A DNA stretch of 7,244 bases from an uncultured Bacilli bacterium (GTDB taxonomy: Bacteria; Bacillota_I; Bacilli_A; RF39; UBA660). Where the stretch lies: positions 1 through 7,244 of the forward strand of contig CAKPSO010000040.1 of the NCBI GenBank assembly GCA_934183185.1. The letters run 5' to 3'. Positions 5,973-7,244 of the stretch are shown piece after piece. The notes below the pieces were generated by a model. The model was not told where the DNA came from. It made no database searches and worked only from the letters and a program-made list of their open reading frames with translations. Position numbers and translations under genes: made by a program. The stretch's first letter is position 1; every line of letters starts with the position of its first letter.

Positions 5973-7019
5973 ATGAAAAAAGAAGTAAAACTTAGTATTA
6001 TTGTACCATGTTATAAAGTAGAAAAATATTTGCCAAGATGCTTAGACTCATTGTTGAATCAGACTTTAGAAGAAATTGAAGTAATATGTATAAATGATGG
6101 TTCTCCAGATAATTGTTTAAAAATATTAAAAGAATACCAAAAGAAATATTCTTCCAAATTAGTAATCATTGATAAAAAGAATGAAGGCGTTTGGCGTGGA
6201 AGAAAAGATGGTATCAAGAAAGCAAAAGGAGAATTTATAGGATTTGTAGATAGCGATGATTATGTAGCACTAGATTTTGCAGAAAAATTATATAATGCTG
6301 CTAAGAAAAATCATGCTGATATTTCAGTATGTGGATTTGATAGAATTGATTTAGAGACTGGAAAGTTATATTCAAGAGAAATGTGTTACCCAGAAACTAA
6401 AATTATTGAAATGAATAAAAATCCAGAAGACGTACTGATGATAAATGGTGCACCATGGAATAAAATATATAAGGCAAATTTATTAAAAGAAATGGCAGAA
6501 CTTGAACACCCACCTAGAATATTAGATGATATGATGTTTTTACTTTTGATCTATATCAATGCAAATAAAATTACTTTTATTCCAGATAGTTTAGTTTATT
6601 ATATGGTAAGAACAGATTCTATTATTAATACCATAAGAAAAGAACAAGTAGAATCAACATATTTAGCTATGACTGAAGTAAGAAGAGTCTATGAAAATAG
6701 TGATCGTCGTATAACAATGTTACCAGTTTTAGATTCTATGGCTTTTCTTCATTTGGGGATTTCTCTAATGTTTAGACTTTCTAATGATAAAGAATGTAAT
6801 TTAAAAGAAGCAATAAGAACAAATAATAAGTTTTTAGACGATTGGTTTCCTACTTGGAGATATAGTAAATTTATTAAATTATCTTATATGTTTAAACATG
6901 GATTTAATAATTTAAAAATATGGATTGTTAAAATGTGTTATAAATTTCATTTGTTTAGAGCTTTCTTAAAAGTTTACAATTTTATGATTACAAAATTAAA
7001 AATTGATATAAAATGGTAG
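5973..7019 (+). CDS. GT2 family glycosyltransferase (EpsH/EpsJ-like) with basic C-terminal tail
   Basis: A 348-residue enzyme of the capsule/exopolysaccharide GT2 group. The catalytic domain has SIIVPCYKVEKYL at 8-20, INDGSPDN at 40-47, and VDSDDY at 92-97 as the DXD metal site. GAPWNKIYK at 159-167 and ILDDMMF at 183-189 are the usual acceptor and base motifs. Residues 72-81 read GVWRGRKDGI where most relatives have GLSAARNxGI, a recognisable but less common variant. The last 55 residues are rich in Lys, Phe, Tyr and Trp and look like amphipathic helices lying on the membrane. ATG 5973 is served by AGGGGG, 4 nt upstream. It is the last gene of the operon: a terminator hairpin begins within its TAG stop. 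The sugar it adds is unknown. Confidence 0.86.
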   Translation: MKKEVKLSIIVPCYKVEKYLPRCLDSLLNQTLEEIEVICINDGSPDNCLKILKEYQKKYSSKLVIIDKKNEGVWRGRKDGIKKAKGEFIGFVDSDDYVALDFAEKLYNAAKKNHADISVCGFDRIDLETGKLYSREMCYPETKIIEMNKNPEDVLMINGAPWNKIYKANLLKEMAELEHPPRILDDMMFLLLIYINANKITFIPDSLVYYMVRTDSIINTIRKEQVESTYLAMTEVRRVYENSDRRITMLPVLDSMAFLHLGISLMFRLSNDKECNLKEAIRTNNKFLDDWFPTWRYSKFIKLSYMFKHGFNNLKIWIVKMCYKFHLFRAFLKVYNFMITKLKIDIKW

Positions 7020-7046
7020 AAAGAATAATATTCTTTCTCTTTTTTT
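7018..7046 (+). terminator. Intrinsic terminator overlapping the stop codon
   Basis: AGAAAGAAT (7018-7026) pairs perfectly with ATTCTTTCT (7030-7038) across a 3-nt loop, giving a 9-bp stem, followed after CT by a run of seven T (7040-7046). The stem begins at the second base of the TAG stop. The low GC of the stem suggests moderate strength, which is normal in a genome this AT-rich. It would end the operon transcript on the + strand only. Confidence 0.75.
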
Positions 7047-7059
7047 CTTTAATATATAG

Positions 7060-7065
7060 TATAAT
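7060..7065 (+). promoter_or_regulatory. Candidate -10 box TATAAT for the last gene
   Basis: A perfect TATAAT sits in the 70-nt gap after the terminator, about 25 nt before GTG 7090, so the leader would be under 20 nt. No convincing -35 box is present 16-18 nt upstream, where the T-rich terminator tail lies, and there is no TGn extension. In such AT-rich DNA a chance TATAAT is possible; its position between a terminator and a gene is the main support. Confidence 0.45.
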
Positions 7066-7073
7066 AAAGTTAA

Positions 7074-7083
7074 TAGGTAGGTG
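7074..7083 (+). promoter_or_regulatory. Ribosome binding site TAGGTAGGTG deciding GTG 7090
   Basis: TAGGTAGGTG ends 6 nt before GTG 7090 and supports that non-ATG start. A second in-frame GTG at 7081 lies inside this purine-rich site and is therefore unlikely to be used. Confidence 0.65.
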
Positions 7084-7089
7084 TTTGCA

Positions 7090-7244
7090 GTGAAAAATAA
7101 CATTTTATATATTGTAGTACCATGCTACAATGAAGAAGAAGTATTAACAGAAACAACGAAGCAATTGAAAACAAAATTAGAAGATTTAATAGAGAAAAAA
7201 GTAATTGCTAAAGAAAGTCGTGTTATGTATGTAAATGATGGTTC
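7090..7244 (+). CDS. GT2 glycosyltransferase of the GtrB/DPMS type, N-terminal fragment
   Basis: An open frame from GTG 7090 to the window end, 51 codons visible. It begins with a short Lys-Asn stretch, then ILYIVVPCYNEEEVL at about 5-19, a helix rich in Lys and Glu, and YVNDGS at the window edge. This is the start of the GT-A nucleotide-binding fold in polyprenyl-phosphate sugar synthases such as GtrB and relatives, which usually carry two C-terminal membrane helices not visible here. It has its own candidate promoter after a terminator, so it probably opens a second transcription unit of the same locus. If the type is right, it is the second lipid-linked-sugar synthase in the window. The family is clear; the subfamily is an inference from few residues. 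Confidence 0.75.
   Translation, partial: MKNNILYIVVPCYNEEEVLTETTKQLKTKLEDLIEKKVIAKESRVMYVNDG

Noticed and set aside
1..7019. Many TATAAT-like and TTGA-like strings inside genes
   Set aside because: At this base composition they are expected by chance; none lies in an intergenic gap large enough to suggest an internal promoter, as gaps before 7020 are 18 nt or less.
1..7244. CRISPR arrays, tRNA genes, insertion sequences, riboswitches
   Set aside because: No direct-repeat/spacer pattern, cloverleaf, transposase motif or long structured leader was seen on either strand; the only non-coding stretch of any length is the 70 nt at 7020-7089.

Overview
The window is about three-quarters A+T. It carries one tightly packed + strand gene cluster with strong purine-rich Shine-Dalgarno sites. 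Trp is always TGG and the standard code fits throughout. This suggests a low-GC Bacillota (Bacilli, Erysipelotrichia or Clostridia, possibly a gut lineage); the genus cannot be fixed from the sequence. The content is a cell-surface polysaccharide locus: seven glycosyltransferases, two small membrane proteins and the tail of a polysaccharide exporter. There is no RNA gene, CRISPR array or insertion sequence.

Layout: positions 1-135 hold the C-terminus of a Wzm/TagG/RgpC-type ABC-2 permease. Next come a 671-residue two-domain glycosyltransferase (GT2 + WsaF-like GT4, 137-2152), a GT-C membrane glycosyltransferase (2169-3761), a DPMS-type GT2 (3727-4476), a DUF2304 small membrane protein (4476-4817), an SMR/EamA-fold putative flippase (4819-5172) and two GT2 enzymes (5191-5958 and 5973-7019). 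Gaps are 18 nt or less, with overlaps of 35 and 1 nt, so this looks like one operon entered from upstream. An intrinsic terminator (7018-7046) starts inside the last stop codon. A candidate promoter follows, then a GTG-started GT2 gene that runs off the window at 7244.

Inferred working model: cytoplasmic glycosyltransferases (671-residue enzyme, the 255- and 348-residue GT2s) build a polymer on a lipid carrier, and the ABC transporter exports it. The four genes from 2169 to 5172 look like a side-chain decoration module. The DPMS-type GT2, probably held at the membrane by the DUF2304 protein, would make polyprenyl-phosphate-sugar. The SMR-like protein would flip it, and the GT-C enzyme would transfer the sugar to the polymer outside. 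The set resembles the GacI/GacJ/GacK/GacL system of the streptococcal group A carbohydrate, but with an SMR-type protein where GacK is a Wzx-type flippase. The sugars and the polymer cannot be read from the sequence.
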